A stretch of DNA of 6,993 nucleotides, from the NCBI GenBank assembly GCA_003448025.1, contig DLXL01000630.1, forward strand, positions 1 through 6,993. The letters run 5' to 3'. This DNA is from Saprospirales bacterium. GTDB taxonomy: Bacteria; Bacteroidota; Bacteroidia; Chitinophagales; Saprospiraceae. How positions within the stretch are numbered: position 1 is the first letter of the stretch; each line of letters starts with the position of its first letter. Below, one piece after another: positions 6,954 through 6,993 of this stretch. The position numbers and the translations under genes are program-made. The notes beneath the pieces are model-generated. The model ran no database searches, was not told the origin of the DNA, and was given only the letters and a program-made list of their open reading frames with translations.

Positions 6954-6992
6954 TCACTTCCCCAACGCCGACTTACGCAGTTTTTGCAGGAC
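6954..6992 (-). CDS. Possible C-terminal end of a convergent gene
   Basis: Read on the minus strand from the window edge, one frame gives VLQKLRKSALGK followed by TGA at 6956-6954. The Leu/Lys-rich, helix-like composition is plausible for a protein C-terminus, and a strong hairpin lies between this end and the plus-strand gene, as expected for convergent transcription. Twelve codons are too few to be sure, and one other minus-strand frame is also open for longer. No function can be suggested. Confidence 0.3.
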   Translation of the reverse strand, partial: VLQKLRKSALGK

Positions 6993-6993
6993 G

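Overview
The window looks like chromosome of a Bacteroidota bacterium, most likely of the Saprospiria/Chitinophagia type. The case rests on three secreted proteins that end in type IX secretion system (T9SS) type A sorting domains, on signal peptides ending in AQ, SQ or GQ as is usual in this phylum, on A/T-rich start regions without clear Shine-Dalgarno sequences, and on a helical hypothetical protein of a family I associate with this group. The species call is inference.

Layout, left to right. Positions 1-90 hold the C-terminal end of a probable metallopeptidase/amidohydrolase. Six bases later comes a 478-residue conserved hypothetical protein (97-1533), probably in the same transcript. A T-rich gap of about 240 bases follows (1534-1775), with a weak promoter candidate. 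Next are two tandem paralogs (1776-3335 and 3434-5011). Each has a signal peptide, about seven delta-60 type repeats that should fold into a beta-propeller, and a C-terminal T9SS sorting domain. A structured 154-base gap (5012-5165) carries a long hairpin, a promoter candidate and a second perfect inverted repeat. It leads into a third secreted protein (5166-6791), also a predicted seven-bladed propeller with a T9SS tag, but built from a different repeat family (GG...DGG...G...D.YL.K.D..G...W). A strong 17-bp hairpin at 6831-6876 closes the block. The right edge may hold the last 12 codons of a convergent minus-strand gene.

How the genes fit together: the three secreted proteins form a same-strand cassette of cell-surface or released propeller proteins. 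No catalytic, adhesin or transport domain is visible in them, so their role (binding, matrix or surface display) is unknown. The two delta-60 paralogs are clearly a tandem duplication, and their sorting-tag coding sequence is far more similar at the DNA level than most of the propeller part. I found no RNA genes, CRISPR arrays, transposases or phage genes. I do not see a convincing new defence or mobile system; the most notable features are the duplicated propellers with their conserved tag module and the double-hairpin leader of the third gene.
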